39,144 bases of DNA from Gemmatimonadaceae bacterium. Lineage in GTDB: Bacteria > Gemmatimonadota > Gemmatimonadetes > Gemmatimonadales > Gemmatimonadaceae. Every line of letters starts with the position of its first letter. Positions within the stretch are counted from its first letter, which is position 1. The position numbers were made by a program, and so were the translations under genes. A model generated the notes under the pieces. The model saw only the letters and a list, made by a program, of their open reading frames with translations, was not told where the DNA came from and did not search any database. The stretch is from NCBI GenBank assembly GCA_014379205.1, contig JACMME010000166.1:1-39144 (forward strand), in the 5' to 3' direction. Shown one piece after another: positions 24,712 through 32,388 of the stretch.

Positions 24712-25908
24712 TTATTTCCCCTCGTACGTCACCCGATAGATCACTCCATTTGCGTCATCCGATACCAGGAGCGCACCGTCTCGGGCGACCGCGATCCCGG
24801 CGATGCGGGCGAAGTATGACTGCCCGCCGGGCAGGAGAAAGCCGGTGACGAAGTCCTCAGCGGCTACTGGTTTGCCGCTGTCAAAGCGAATCCGCATCAC
24901 CTTATAGCCAGACGCCACCTGGCGGTTCCACGAGCCACGAGCGGCGACGAACGCATCCCCACGATACGCTTCAGGAAACTGAGTTCCCGTATAGAAGGCG
25001 ATGCCGATCGGCGAGCTATGAGCGGCCAATGTAAGAGCGGGAGCGGCCGTACCCCTGCAAAAGGCAGCCTTCGAGCTTCCCGTTGGCTCCCCTATGAAGA
25101 GGCTGTCGGGTCGACGGTCGCCGATGCAAAAGGGCCAACCGTAGTGCGTCGCACCCTGAATCCTGTTGAGCTCCTCGGGAGGGAGATTGTCACCCCGCCA
25201 GTCGGCGCCAATGTCCAACCCCCACATTTCCCCTGTTTCAGGATGCCAGGCAAACCCGATGGTATTGCGCAGCCCGCTGGCGAATACGCCACGCTCGGAG
25301 CCGTCCGCCCTGGCGCGAAGAATCGCCGCGGCCTCGCGATTCATTTCAATGCAGACATTGCACGTGCTACCAATCGAAACGTACAGCATACCGTCCGTGC
25401 CAAATCCAATCGTGCGCTTGGGATGCTGGCTCCCATCCGGAAGACCCTCAAGAATCTTTACGGGGTGACCCATTCCGGCGGCGGAGAGAGGAAGGCGATA
25501 GACTTCCTTGACGGTTGCGAGAAACAAAGCATTGTCACGTAGCGCGATGCCGTGGACATGTTCGAGTTGCCCTGCAACCTTTCGCATCACCTCAGCGTTG
25601 CCATCGCCGTCTGCGTCGCGTAATGCGATCACGTCGTTGGAGTCAGGACGCGTCACGTAGACGGTACCGTCGTCGCCAACGGCCAGCATGCGCGGAGCCC
25701 CGAGTTTGGAGGCAAAAACGCCAACGCGAAATCCTGTTGGCGCGCGCAGACTTCGCAACCGCGCGTCGCTGAATTCTGCCTTCGCGAGACGCATCGCTGT
25801 TCCTCGAAGCTGAGCTACCTGCCGAGTTTCCTGTTGCGCCAGCAACAGCGGAGGCCTCGCGAACAACGCGAGACCCCCGATAGCGGCGACAAGTGCGTGC
25901 CTACGCAT
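24712..25908 (-). CDS. Exported PQQ-dependent sugar dehydrogenase/sorbosone dehydrogenase-like beta-propeller
   Basis: 398 residues. The signal peptide is about 1-25 (RRHALVAAIGGLALFARPPLLLAQ). The propeller domain has LRAPTGFRVGVFASKLGAPR, VHGIALRDNALFLAT, GLRNTIGFAWHPETGEMW and YGWPFCIGDRRPD, typical of the GSDH/sorbosone family. Family members oxidise sugars in the periplasm with PQQ as the cofactor, but PQQ use cannot be verified here. I chose ATG 25908 because AAGGAG lies just before it. It lies 13 bp after the esterase gene, so they share a transcript. Confidence 0.8.
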   Translation of the reverse strand: MRRHALVAAIGGLALFARPPLLLAQQETRQVAQLRGTAMRLAKAEFSDARLRSLRAPTGFRVGVFASKLGAPRMLAVGDDGTVYVTRPDSNDVIALRDADGDGNAEVMRKVAGQLEHVHGIALRDNALFLATVKEVYRLPLSAAGMGHPVKILEGLPDGSQHPKRTIGFGTDGMLYVSIGSTCNVCIEMNREAAAILRARADGSERGVFASGLRNTIGFAWHPETGEMWGLDIGADWRGDNLPPEELNRIQGATHYGWPFCIGDRRPDSLFIGEPTGSSKAAFCRGTAAPALTLAAHSSPIGIAFYTGTQFPEAYRGDAFVAARGSWNRQVASGYKVMRIRFDSGKPVAAEDFVTGFLLPGGQSYFARIAGIAVARDGALLVSDDANGVIYRVTYEGK

Positions 25909-25921
25909 TGTTGGTTGCTCC

Positions 25922-27037
25922 TTACTTGTTGAACGCCTTCTTGAGACCATCGGCTGCCTTGCCCTGGGCATCCTTTGCCTTGTCCACTACGGCGGCCATC
26001 CCGAAGAACTCGTGCGCCGCACCCTCGTAGGTGGAATGTTCAGTGTCCACGCCCGCGTCCTTGAGCTTTTGCGCCAGTGTCTCGCCCTCTGTACGCAACG
26101 GATCAATCTCGGCGGCTATTATCGTCGTTGATGGAAGCCCCTTGAGATCGGCGCCAAGCAGGTTGATTCGCGGATCCTGCGCCTCGGCTGGACTCTTGAG
26201 AGTGTGTTCCACGAACCACGACATCATCGCCTTGTTGAGCGGTTTGGCGTTCGCGTTCTCCTGATACGAAGCCGTGTTCATGTCGGAGCCCGCAACGGGA
26301 TAAACGAGCAGCATGTGGACCGGCATCTGGACTTGCTTGTCTCGCGCCATGATTGCGACGTTTGCCGCCAGATTGCCGCCGGCGCTCTCACCGGCCACCG
26401 CGACACGCTTTGGGTCACCCTTGATGGATGCGGCGTTCTTGACGGTCCACTGGTATGCTGCGAATGCGTCCTCGTGCGACGCCGGGAATTTGTGCTCGGG
26501 CGCCTGTCTGTAGTGTGAGGATACCACGACAGCGTTCGCGGCATTCGCCAGAGCTCGCGGCGATGCGTCGTAGGTATCCAGGTCGGCAATGACGAATCCG
26601 CCGCCATGGTAGTATACAATCACTGGAAACGGTCCGGCACCGGCAGGTGTGTAGATGCGAATTGGAATCTGCCCACCGGGACCGGCAATCTTCCTGTCGA
26701 CGACCTTCGCCACGGGCTCAGGTGCGGTGCTCTTGCCCTGTTTCTCCAGCAGCTTCTTGACGGCATCAGCCGGGGTTGGCTGCTTGCGCGCTTCAGCGGG
26801 GGTCAGCGTTTCAATAGGCTTGCCGCCGAGCGACGCCAGCTCATCGAGAACGGCTTTCTGCTGATCATTTGGTGTAGGCATTTCCCGTGGTGCCGCGGCG
26901 GCCGCTGTTGCGCTATCGGTCATTACAGCGCCTTCAGAGCTGGCCTGATCATCCTTTGGCGCGCACGCTGCGAGAAGTGCGGCAGCGATGGCAATACCAG
27001 TCGACGCGCGACTGCCCAGCATTTTGCTTGTTGACAT
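25922..27037 (-). CDS. Lipoprotein alpha/beta-hydrolase, HSL-type (family IV) esterase
   Basis: 371 residues. A lipoprotein signal ends at C25 (LLAAC). A variable segment (about 26-115) precedes the hydrolase domain. HGGGF at 144-148 forms the oxyanion hole, S218 lies in GESAGG, D312 in EIDPL, and H342 in AHEF: a complete catalytic triad of hormone-sensitive-lipase-type esterases. It hydrolyses esters at the cell envelope; the substrate is unknown. It is the first gene of a two-gene unit with the sorbosone dehydrogenase-like protein. Confidence 0.88.
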   Translation of the reverse strand: MSTSKMLGSRASTGIAIAAALLAACAPKDDQASSEGAVMTDSATAAAAAPREMPTPNDQQKAVLDELASLGGKPIETLTPAEARKQPTPADAVKKLLEKQGKSTAPEPVAKVVDRKIAGPGGQIPIRIYTPAGAGPFPVIVYYHGGGFVIADLDTYDASPRALANAANAVVVSSHYRQAPEHKFPASHEDAFAAYQWTVKNAASIKGDPKRVAVAGESAGGNLAANVAIMARDKQVQMPVHMLLVYPVAGSDMNTASYQENANAKPLNKAMMSWFVEHTLKSPAEAQDPRINLLGADLKGLPSTTIIAAEIDPLRTEGETLAQKLKDAGVDTEHSTYEGAAHEFFGMAAVVDKAKDAQGKAADGLKKAFNK

Positions 27038-27585
27038 TGATCTCCTTTTGTTAGGGTGTCCGCCGCCAGTTCAAGAAATGCGCCCTGCATCTCAGTTCGT
27101 GTCAGAGGGACGGCAAGGATACTCGTCGTCTGGGCGTAGTAGTGACGACAATGAATCCGTTAACAGTCCTCATTTCGTATCAACCAGGGAAGCAGCTCTT
27201 ATTCGCTCAAACGTCCGTCTGCACCGAGCGCTAAGGACGACCATGGACGAGCGCGGCTCTAATCTCCGCCCACTAACGGCGGCGGACGGAGCACGCGCCT
27301 TTTGGTGTTTGTATACGCCGGCGACTGCGTACGAGGATTCATTGCGCGGGAACGCGAGCACATCGCATGCTCCGTGCTTTGAGGCACGCAGCGTGCATTA
27401 CCAAGCATAAAATCAAAGGTCTGCCCCGGTGCATTATGGAGTTCCATTCCGGTGTGAGTTTGCAACAGCAGACCTTGTTGATATGGACAGAGTGCGCGCT
27501 CTATCCCGGCATTCATGCCGGAGCTTCGGACGGCTTCCTAGTCGACCATTCGAAGGAGGCAGACTAGGTGATGGAGGAAGGGCCA
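27038..27585. other. Long divergent intergenic region
   Basis: About 550 bp between the divergent esterase and ferritin-like genes. I see no coding frame with a recognisable domain. Besides the palindrome at 27506-27521 there are short hairpins (for example GTGC and GCAC around a 6-nt loop near 27373). It should hold two divergent promoters. Its length is unusual compared with the other gaps here, and a small RNA or unrecognised short gene is possible. Confidence 0.5.
27506..27521. promoter_or_regulatory. Inverted repeat upstream of the ferritin-like gene pair
   Basis: Perfect palindrome CCGGCAT-TC-ATGCCGG, about 65 bp before the start of the first ferritin-like gene. It may be a repressor site or a leader hairpin. 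Confidence 0.4.
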
Positions 27586-28362
27586 ATGGCTGATGGGAAA
27601 AATACGTTCGTAATCGGCGACCCGGCTGCACTGGGTACGGTTGAGACTCGGCGCCAGTTTTTGCGCATGCTGGGGGTGGGAGGATCGATTGTCCTTCTGC
27701 CTACGCTCTTCGCAGCGTGCGATGATGATGATACGGGGATAGTGAATCCGCCGCCGTCCGGTGGGGTGACGATTAACCTCAGCAACGACACCGGCATTCT
27801 TAATTACGCATATGCTCTCGAGCAGCTCGAGGCGGCGTTCTATACAGCCGTTCTGGCGGCGCCGGTATTCGCCACGCTCAGCGCCCCGGAACAAGAGATT
27901 TTCACGGATCTTCAGCGTCACGAAGTAATCCATCGCGAGTTCTTCAAGAACGCGCTGGGCAGCAACGCCATCGGAACCCTGACGCCCACGGCGTCTGCGG
28001 TTACTGGGGCGTTGGCGACCAGAAATTCCTTGTTGCTTGCATCCGAGACATTTGAGGATCTGGGCGTCGCGGCGTACAACGGCGCTGGCAAGTATCTCAC
28101 TGTCGCGGCGAACCTTCTCGCCGCCGGCAAGATCGTATCGGTCGAGGCGCGCCATGCCGCAGTCATCCGTGACATTCGCGACGGAACGAACGGTACCAAG
28201 TTCGCGAATTCGGAAGTGGTGAACGCCCAGGGTCTCGACGTCAAGCTCGAGTTCGTGCCCGTTCTTACCGCTGCCAATCCATTTATCGATACCGAGATCA
28301 CGCTTACGAATGTTCCGGCTGTTCCGGCTGGATCCACGGACCAGGCTCCGCAACACTCATAA
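27586..28362 (+). CDS. Exported ferritin-like diiron protein (Ferritin_2 family), lipoprotein-like
   Basis: 258 residues. Twin arginines (R22-R23, RRQFLRML) precede a hydrophobic stretch ending in LFAAC (C45), so a Tat-exported lipoprotein is likely. The four-helix core has ALEQLEAAFY (E79 or E82), RHEVIHREF (E113 and H116), TFEDLG (E157) and SVEARHAAVI (E187 and H190): the E, ExxH, E, ExxH set of a diiron centre. Relatives include desiccation-related proteins; function is unproven. ATG 27586 has GGAGG just upstream; GTG 27568 with AAGGAGG is an equally good alternative. Cotranscribed with the next gene (34-bp gap). Confidence 0.82.
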   Translation: MADGKNTFVIGDPAALGTVETRRQFLRMLGVGGSIVLLPTLFAACDDDDTGIVNPPPSGGVTINLSNDTGILNYAYALEQLEAAFYTAVLAAPVFATLSAPEQEIFTDLQRHEVIHREFFKNALGSNAIGTLTPTASAVTGALATRNSLLLASETFEDLGVAAYNGAGKYLTVAANLLAAGKIVSVEARHAAVIRDIRDGTNGTKFANSEVVNAQGLDVKLEFVPVLTAANPFIDTEITLTNVPAVPAGSTDQAPQHS

Positions 28363-28396
28363 CATATCGTCAACAGGACAGGAGACTTTAGCATCC

Positions 28397-29347
28397 ATGA
28401 ATAACACCCCAATCCTAGAGACGATCGATCCGGAGATAATGGGCCGACTCGCCTCACGTCGTGAAGCCATCAAGCAGGGCGCAAGCATGAGCACTGCTCT
28501 GGCCACCGCTCTTGCCATTGGTTCCGTGCCGATCGCACTCGCGGGCCTCACCAAAGACGTTTTTGGTCAGGCGCCTCTTACCATCAAGCAGGTACTGGAC
28601 TTCGCTTTCCTCCTTGAGAACCTCGAGGCGGAATTCTACAAGGCCGTGCTCGGCGAAAGTGCTGTCGCCGCGTATAACACCGCCTTCATTCCCGTGCGCG
28701 CGCTTATTCCTGCCAAGGCGCGGGCATCGATAACACTTATTCGCACACATGAAGTGGCGCACGTGGCGTTCCTTCGGGCTGCGCTTGACACCATGGGCGG
28801 TCCAGCGCGGGTGTGGGCAGCCTCCGACTTCGACTTTACTGGCGGTAACGGTTCCGGTACGGGACCGTTCGCACGCGCTACGACCGATTTGCAGTTTCTG
28901 CTAGTCGCTACGCAGGCCTTTGAGGATACCGGCGTGCGGGCCTACAAGGGCCAGGCCGGCAACCTGATTTCCAATGACACACTTCTCGAGGCGGCGCTGC
29001 GCATTCATTCGGTGGAAGCACGTCACGCCGCGCAGATCCGCAAGATTCGCCGGGAGAATGGTGCGCCCGATACCGTGCGCTATAGCGGCACGGTTCGTGG
29101 AGGCGGCGCGGGTGCTGCCGGTGCTGGCAACGTAACTGCTCCGCCAGCAGAAGTTGTGACAGCGCTCGGCCTGATCTATGCGGGCGAGGATACCAACAAC
29201 GTATCAACCCTCAACTTCGGCACTACGTTGCCTGGAGTGAGCGCGGGAGACTTGGCCTTTGCGATCGGCGAAGCGTTCGACGAGCCGCTCACAAGGGAAC
29301 AGGTCGTCGCCATCGTGGAGCCGTTCGTGATCCCGGCAATTACCTGA
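28397..29347 (+). CDS. Exported ferritin-like diiron protein, second copy
   Basis: 316 residues. The N-terminus has SRREAIKQGASMSTALATAL, a possible Tat-type signal, so export is likely. The core repeats the first copy's ligands: LLENLEAEFY, THEVAH (E119 and H122), AFEDTG (E176) and SVEARHAAQI (E207 and H210). A Gly/Ala-rich loop follows at about 225-245, and the C-terminal region has no counterpart in the first copy. The two are paralogues with clear divergence, so an old duplication. ATG 28397 has AGGAG upstream. Ends at a strong terminator. Confidence 0.82.
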   Translation: MNNTPILETIDPEIMGRLASRREAIKQGASMSTALATALAIGSVPIALAGLTKDVFGQAPLTIKQVLDFAFLLENLEAEFYKAVLGESAVAAYNTAFIPVRALIPAKARASITLIRTHEVAHVAFLRAALDTMGGPARVWAASDFDFTGGNGSGTGPFARATTDLQFLLVATQAFEDTGVRAYKGQAGNLISNDTLLEAALRIHSVEARHAAQIRKIRRENGAPDTVRYSGTVRGGGAGAAGAGNVTAPPAEVVTALGLIYAGEDTNNVSTLNFGTTLPGVSAGDLAFAIGEAFDEPLTREQVVAIVEPFVIPAIT

Positions 29348-29362
29348 GCTATTGGCTCAATT

Positions 29363-29405
29363 GCGAAAAAGGGCGGGTGATCTTCGGATCGCCCGCCCTT
29401 TTTGC
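29363..29405 (+). terminator. Strong intrinsic terminator after the ferritin-like pair
   Basis: A stem of about 19 bp with a TTCG tetraloop (GCGAAAAAGGGCGGGTGATC and its complement), ending in an A-run on one side and a T-run (TTTTT) on the other, so it may also act on the opposite strand. It lies 16 bp after the stop. Confidence 0.92.
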
Positions 29406-29413
29406 GTTGTAAG

Positions 29414-29486
29414 TGGAGCGTGCGAGGCTCGAACTCGCGACCCCTAGCTTGCAAAGCTAGTGCTCTCCCAGCTGAGCTAACGCCCC
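29414..29486 (-). tRNA. tRNA-Ala (anticodon TGC)
   Basis: 73 nt, read from the minus strand. The acceptor stem is GGGGCGT against ACGCTCC, with the G3:U70 pair that identifies alanine tRNAs. D arm GCTC and GAGC, anticodon stem CTAGC and GCTAG around TTTGCAA (anticodon TGC), T arm GCGAG and CTCGC with loop TTCGAGC. The 3' CCA is not encoded after the discriminator A. The gene lies between a terminator and the thioredoxin gene. Confidence 0.96.
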
Positions 29487-29597
29487 TCGCAACGAAAGAT
29501 AAACACCACCCGCAAGCGCGAGAAGCACGCCGAAGCGGCAGCCCGTGCTGGAACGACGATTGCGACTAGCTTGCCGACATACCATCCGGAGCGCTGC

Positions 29598-30044
29598 ATG
29601 CCCGATATCAGTACCGCAACGCGCGTTACGATCCGCTGCCAGTTCTGCCAAACGTGGAACCGGGTCGATGCAAGTCGCGCCAGCGACCGCCCGAAGTGCG
29701 GGAAATGCGCGAAGCCGATGCTGCTCGACCGCCCAATTCACCTTGGGGATGACGACTTCGATCGCACGATTCGCGATTCCGAGATCCCGATTCTTGTTGA
29801 TTTCTACGCCGACTGGTGTGGGCCGTGCAAGATGATGGCGCCGGCTATTGACGAGCTGGCTGCGCGCGTACAGGGTCGCGCGTTGGTCGGGAAGCTCGAC
29901 ACCGATCGCGCCTCGAAGGTCGCTGGCTCCTTTGCCATTCGCGGGATCCCGACAGTTATCGTTTTCAGAAACGGAAGGGAGACGAAGCGCCAAAGCGGCG
30001 CGGTGGGACTGGAAGTTCTTATGGGGATGCTTGACGCGAGCTAG
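29598..30044 (+). CDS. trxC: Thioredoxin TrxC-like (thioredoxin 2) with N-terminal zinc ribbon
   Basis: 148 residues. The N-terminal zinc ribbon has two CxxC pairs (C14, C17, C34, C37), as in E. coli TrxC. The thioredoxin domain has the active site WCGPC (W73-C77) and the cis-proline loop GIPTVIVF. It reduces disulfides and may supply the peroxiredoxin encoded at 23038. ATG 29598 has GGAG six bases upstream. Its stop is the first part of a heptamer array. Confidence 0.93.
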   Translation: MPDISTATRVTIRCQFCQTWNRVDASRASDRPKCGKCAKPMLLDRPIHLGDDDFDRTIRDSEIPILVDFYADWCGPCKMMAPAIDELAARVQGRALVGKLDTDRASKVAGSFAIRGIPTVIVFRNGRETKRQSGAVGLEVLMGMLDAS

Positions 30045-30184
30045 GGACCAGGTACCAGGCATCAGGAACTAGGACTGCGGAACGGCGCATCATGTAAGGG
30101 AAGGCGTGGTATTGCGTTCGAATCCGTCCCTCCCGAAATCGACCCCTTGTGCCTGGTTCCTGGTACCTTGTCCCTCCTTCCTAT
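30044..30184. repeat. Inverted heptamer arrays (word GGTACCA) between trxC and actF
   Basis: Left arm 30044-30085: GGGACCA, GGTACCA, GGCATCA, GGAACTA, GGACTGC, GGAACGG. Right arm 30150-30184: TGCCTGG, TTCCTGG, TACCTTG, TCCCTCC, TTCCTAT, the reverse-complement family. The left arm begins at the last base of the trxC stop and the right arm ends at the first base of the actF stop. So the two arms run from stop codon to stop codon, with about 65 bp between them, and can fold as one bidirectional hairpin. Confidence 0.92.
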
Positions 30185-31509
30185 TACTCGTGTGCAGGCA
30201 ACGGCCGCATGGTCTCCGCATCAACCGGCACTTGCACCTCGTCGCGGTATGGCGATGAGAGTAGCGTCGCGCGCATGCGAGGGAAGGCGTTCATGAACGC
30301 GATGTAGCAAAGTCCCCAGAGGCCGATGAAGCCCATACCCACTCCGACTTCCCAAATGCCGAAGGGAAGTCCGTGGGCCTCCGGGTGGATAGACGGATAC
30401 GTTTCGATGAAGCGAAGCAGCCAAATTCCGAAAATGCTGATAGTGGCGAAAAGGATGAACGTGGGGAGGAACACTTTCGCTGCGCGGGACATCAGACCGA
30501 AGAACGGCAGCACGAACACCATGAAGACAACGGCGAGCGTTGCAGGCAGCCATGGCTGGATAAGCCGGAGACGCATCCAGTGTGTCTCCTCCGCAAGGTT
30601 TCCGTACCAGATCACCAGATACTGCCCGAACGTGAGATAGCCCCAGAAAGTGGTGAATGCAAAGCACAACTTGCCGAGATCGTGGATGTGCGTCTCGGTG
30701 ATGAGGTCATAGGTGTCGAGGTGTTTCCGCCACCACATCACCAGAAGACTCCACGTCATGAGAGCGGCGAGCCATCCCCCCATGAAAAACCACCAGGAGT
30801 ACAGTGCGCTCTGAAAGTGCACGTCGAGGGTCATCGACAGATCCCAGGCAAATACAGTGTAGAAGAAGCCGAAGGCCAGACACAACCATACCGCCAGCTT
30901 CCCCTGTAGTGAATGCGTGGAATGGATGGCGCGACGCTCGTCGGCAATGCCCCGGCGCATGCGATCCCGCAGCCCGCGCGCCCATGAGGCACCCGCATCG
31001 GGGACGAAGCCGACATCGAGGCGGACGCTGGTGTAGATGTACCAGATGCTCAACGCCGTAATGATGGCGAAGAGAATGAGATCGCGTGGAATGAGAAAGC
31101 CCGGATCGAGATAGACGCGCTTCTCAGCGACAGTCACTGCTTCGTGAGCCCACGGAAAAATGTGCCCCTTGCCGAGGAAAATCAGAATCAGAAGCACAAA
31201 CGCGACAGGCAGAAAGGCGACATAACCTTCCAGGAAACGCACAATCGGGCGAGACCAGCGCGAAGTAGTGATTCGCTGCACGGCTACGAAAACGACTCCG
31301 GCCTGCGACATGCTGGCGAAAAAGAGCCAGTTGAAATGCAGCGCCTGCCAGGCCCGTGGCTCTCCGGTTATCGCGCCGATTACGAAGACGATGGCTCCGA
31401 TGACCGCAAGGGCGCCGCTCGCGAGCGTAAACACGCGCGGTATCGGCCTGCTGGTCGCCGCGACGATCTCGTCGCGCGACATGACGTGGGTGGCGTCGTG
31501 CTGCGTCAT
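30184..31509 (-). CDS. actF: Alternative complex III subunit ActF (quinol:cytochrome c oxidoreductase)
   Basis: 441 residues and about 10 membrane helices. ActF resembles ActC of the same complex and is thought to be a menaquinol-binding or proton-path subunit. TM helices are visible from residue about 25 on, and the loop WARGLRDRMRRGIADERRAI lies near the middle. It is the last gene of the operon actABCDEF. The 5-bp gap to actE shows cotranscription. Assignment rests mainly on its position and length. Confidence 0.9.
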   Translation of the reverse strand: MTQHDATHVMSRDEIVAATSRPIPRVFTLASGALAVIGAIVFVIGAITGEPRAWQALHFNWLFFASMSQAGVVFVAVQRITTSRWSRPIVRFLEGYVAFLPVAFVLLILIFLGKGHIFPWAHEAVTVAEKRVYLDPGFLIPRDLILFAIITALSIWYIYTSVRLDVGFVPDAGASWARGLRDRMRRGIADERRAIHSTHSLQGKLAVWLCLAFGFFYTVFAWDLSMTLDVHFQSALYSWWFFMGGWLAALMTWSLLVMWWRKHLDTYDLITETHIHDLGKLCFAFTTFWGYLTFGQYLVIWYGNLAEETHWMRLRLIQPWLPATLAVVFMVFVLPFFGLMSRAAKVFLPTFILFATISIFGIWLLRFIETYPSIHPEAHGLPFGIWEVGVGMGFIGLWGLCYIAFMNAFPRMRATLLSSPYRDEVQVPVDAETMRPLPAHE

Positions 31510-31514
31510 CGAGC

Positions 31515-32261
31515 TCAGTAGTGGGCGGTAGGGGGTGGTGAGTTCGGGGGTTGCTGTGGCGGCGGGGTTGCGGTGGAGTCAGTGCCGGACCTGCCATGCG
31601 ACAGCGAATCAGCGGCCACGCTGTCAGCTGTCGTGCCGGCACCTGGCTTGTGAAACGGGGCGGGACGCGTGGGCGCAGTTCGGCTTACACCCGGCACCTT
31701 GCTACCGGTTTCGCCAGGTACGCCCATTTCCGTCGAGACTGCCTTTCCAACGCCCTGGAGTCCGCGGATATAGTTGACCACGTCCCAACGATCCAGCTCC
31801 TCGATACGGTTGTAGTTCGGCATGGAGCCGCGCCCGTTTCGGATGATGCCGAAGTAATAGCCGTCGGAAAGTCCCTTTGCGCGATCGGTGACGAGGCTCG
31901 GCGCTGCGATTCCGTAATTCAGGGCAGGGCCGTTCCCCGCCCCGCTTGCGCCATGGCACACTGTGCAGTTGATCTGGTAATACTTTCGACCGTTCTCTAT
32001 CGAGCTGTCGGTCGCCGCGGCTGGATTCTCGAGACTTGCCATCGAATCGATTACAGCCGGCATCACGGTCAGGAAAGCGCCGCGCGATACAATGAACCCT
32101 GGCACCGCACTGCCATATACCGGCACCGAAAATTGCGGATTGCCACGAAAGGGAGTTGTGTCATTCCCCGCCATCTCCGCCTCCCATGGCTCGATACGAG
32201 GCTGATCCTTGAAGTCGGTGAACCAGGAGCAGGAGAGGAGAAATGGCATGACGACCAACAT
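31515..32261 (-). CDS. actE: Alternative complex III subunit ActE, monoheme cytochrome c lipoprotein
   Basis: 248 residues with the start I prefer, ATG 32261 (MLVVMPFLLSC). The lipobox places the mature N-terminal cysteine at C11. The heme site is CTVCHG (C99, C102, H103), with a distal methionine likely in GSMPNY. The C-terminal 60 residues are Pro/Thr-rich and probably disordered, ending PPQQPPNSPPPTAHY. A longer frame starting at 32399 would begin with residues encoded by a heptamer array and is rejected. The cytochrome accepts electrons from ActB/ActA and passes them to a soluble or oxidase cytochrome c. Confidence 0.92.
   Translation of the reverse strand: MLVVMPFLLSCSWFTDFKDQPRIEPWEAEMAGNDTTPFRGNPQFSVPVYGSAVPGFIVSRGAFLTVMPAVIDSMASLENPAAATDSSIENGRKYYQINCTVCHGASGAGNGPALNYGIAAPSLVTDRAKGLSDGYYFGIIRNGRGSMPNYNRIEELDRWDVVNYIRGLQGVGKAVSTEMGVPGETGSKVPGVSRTAPTRPAPFHKPGAGTTADSVAADSLSHGRSGTDSTATPPPQQPPNSPPPTAHY
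31517..31560. repeat. Degenerate heptamer-like G-rich series at the 3' end of actE
   Basis: Starting at the actE stop codon, the plus strand reads as 7-bp words such as GTGGGCG, GTAGGGG, GTGGTGA, GTTCGGG. The similar series GTAGGCG, GTAGGGG appears on the complement of the array at 4302-4445. It encodes the Pro-rich tail of ActE. Copies are weak, so this is tentative. Confidence 0.35.
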
Positions 32262-32277
32262 GATGCTCCCACCCCTC

Positions 32278-32388
32278 GGGAATCGGGAATCGGGAATCGG
32301 GACTCTGCCCTTCCGATACCGAGATCCCCGCAAGCGGCGGAATTCCGGGGGGTGTCCCACTACCCATCCCCCATCCCCCACTCCCCAA
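32278..32388. repeat. Heptamer arrays (words GGGAATC and CATCCCC) between actD and actE
   Basis: Left series 32278-32305: GGGAATC three times and GGGACTC. Right series 32358-32385: CACTACC, CATCCCC twice, CACTCCC, up to the actD stop at 32389-32391. The two words are not each other's complement. The right series is the reverse complement of the array at 39109-39133: 25 bp are identical (32363-32387). These lie in the 127-bp gap that precedes the actE start. Confidence 0.85.

Noticed and set aside
26988-27410. A plus-strand gene in the gap before the ferritin-like genes
   Set aside because: The frame overlaps the esterase start on the opposite strand and shows no motif or convincing ribosome site.
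29457-30062. A minus-strand protein gene over trxC and the tRNA
   Set aside because: It is a frame shadow of the thioredoxin gene and runs through the tRNA; it shows no recognisable motifs.
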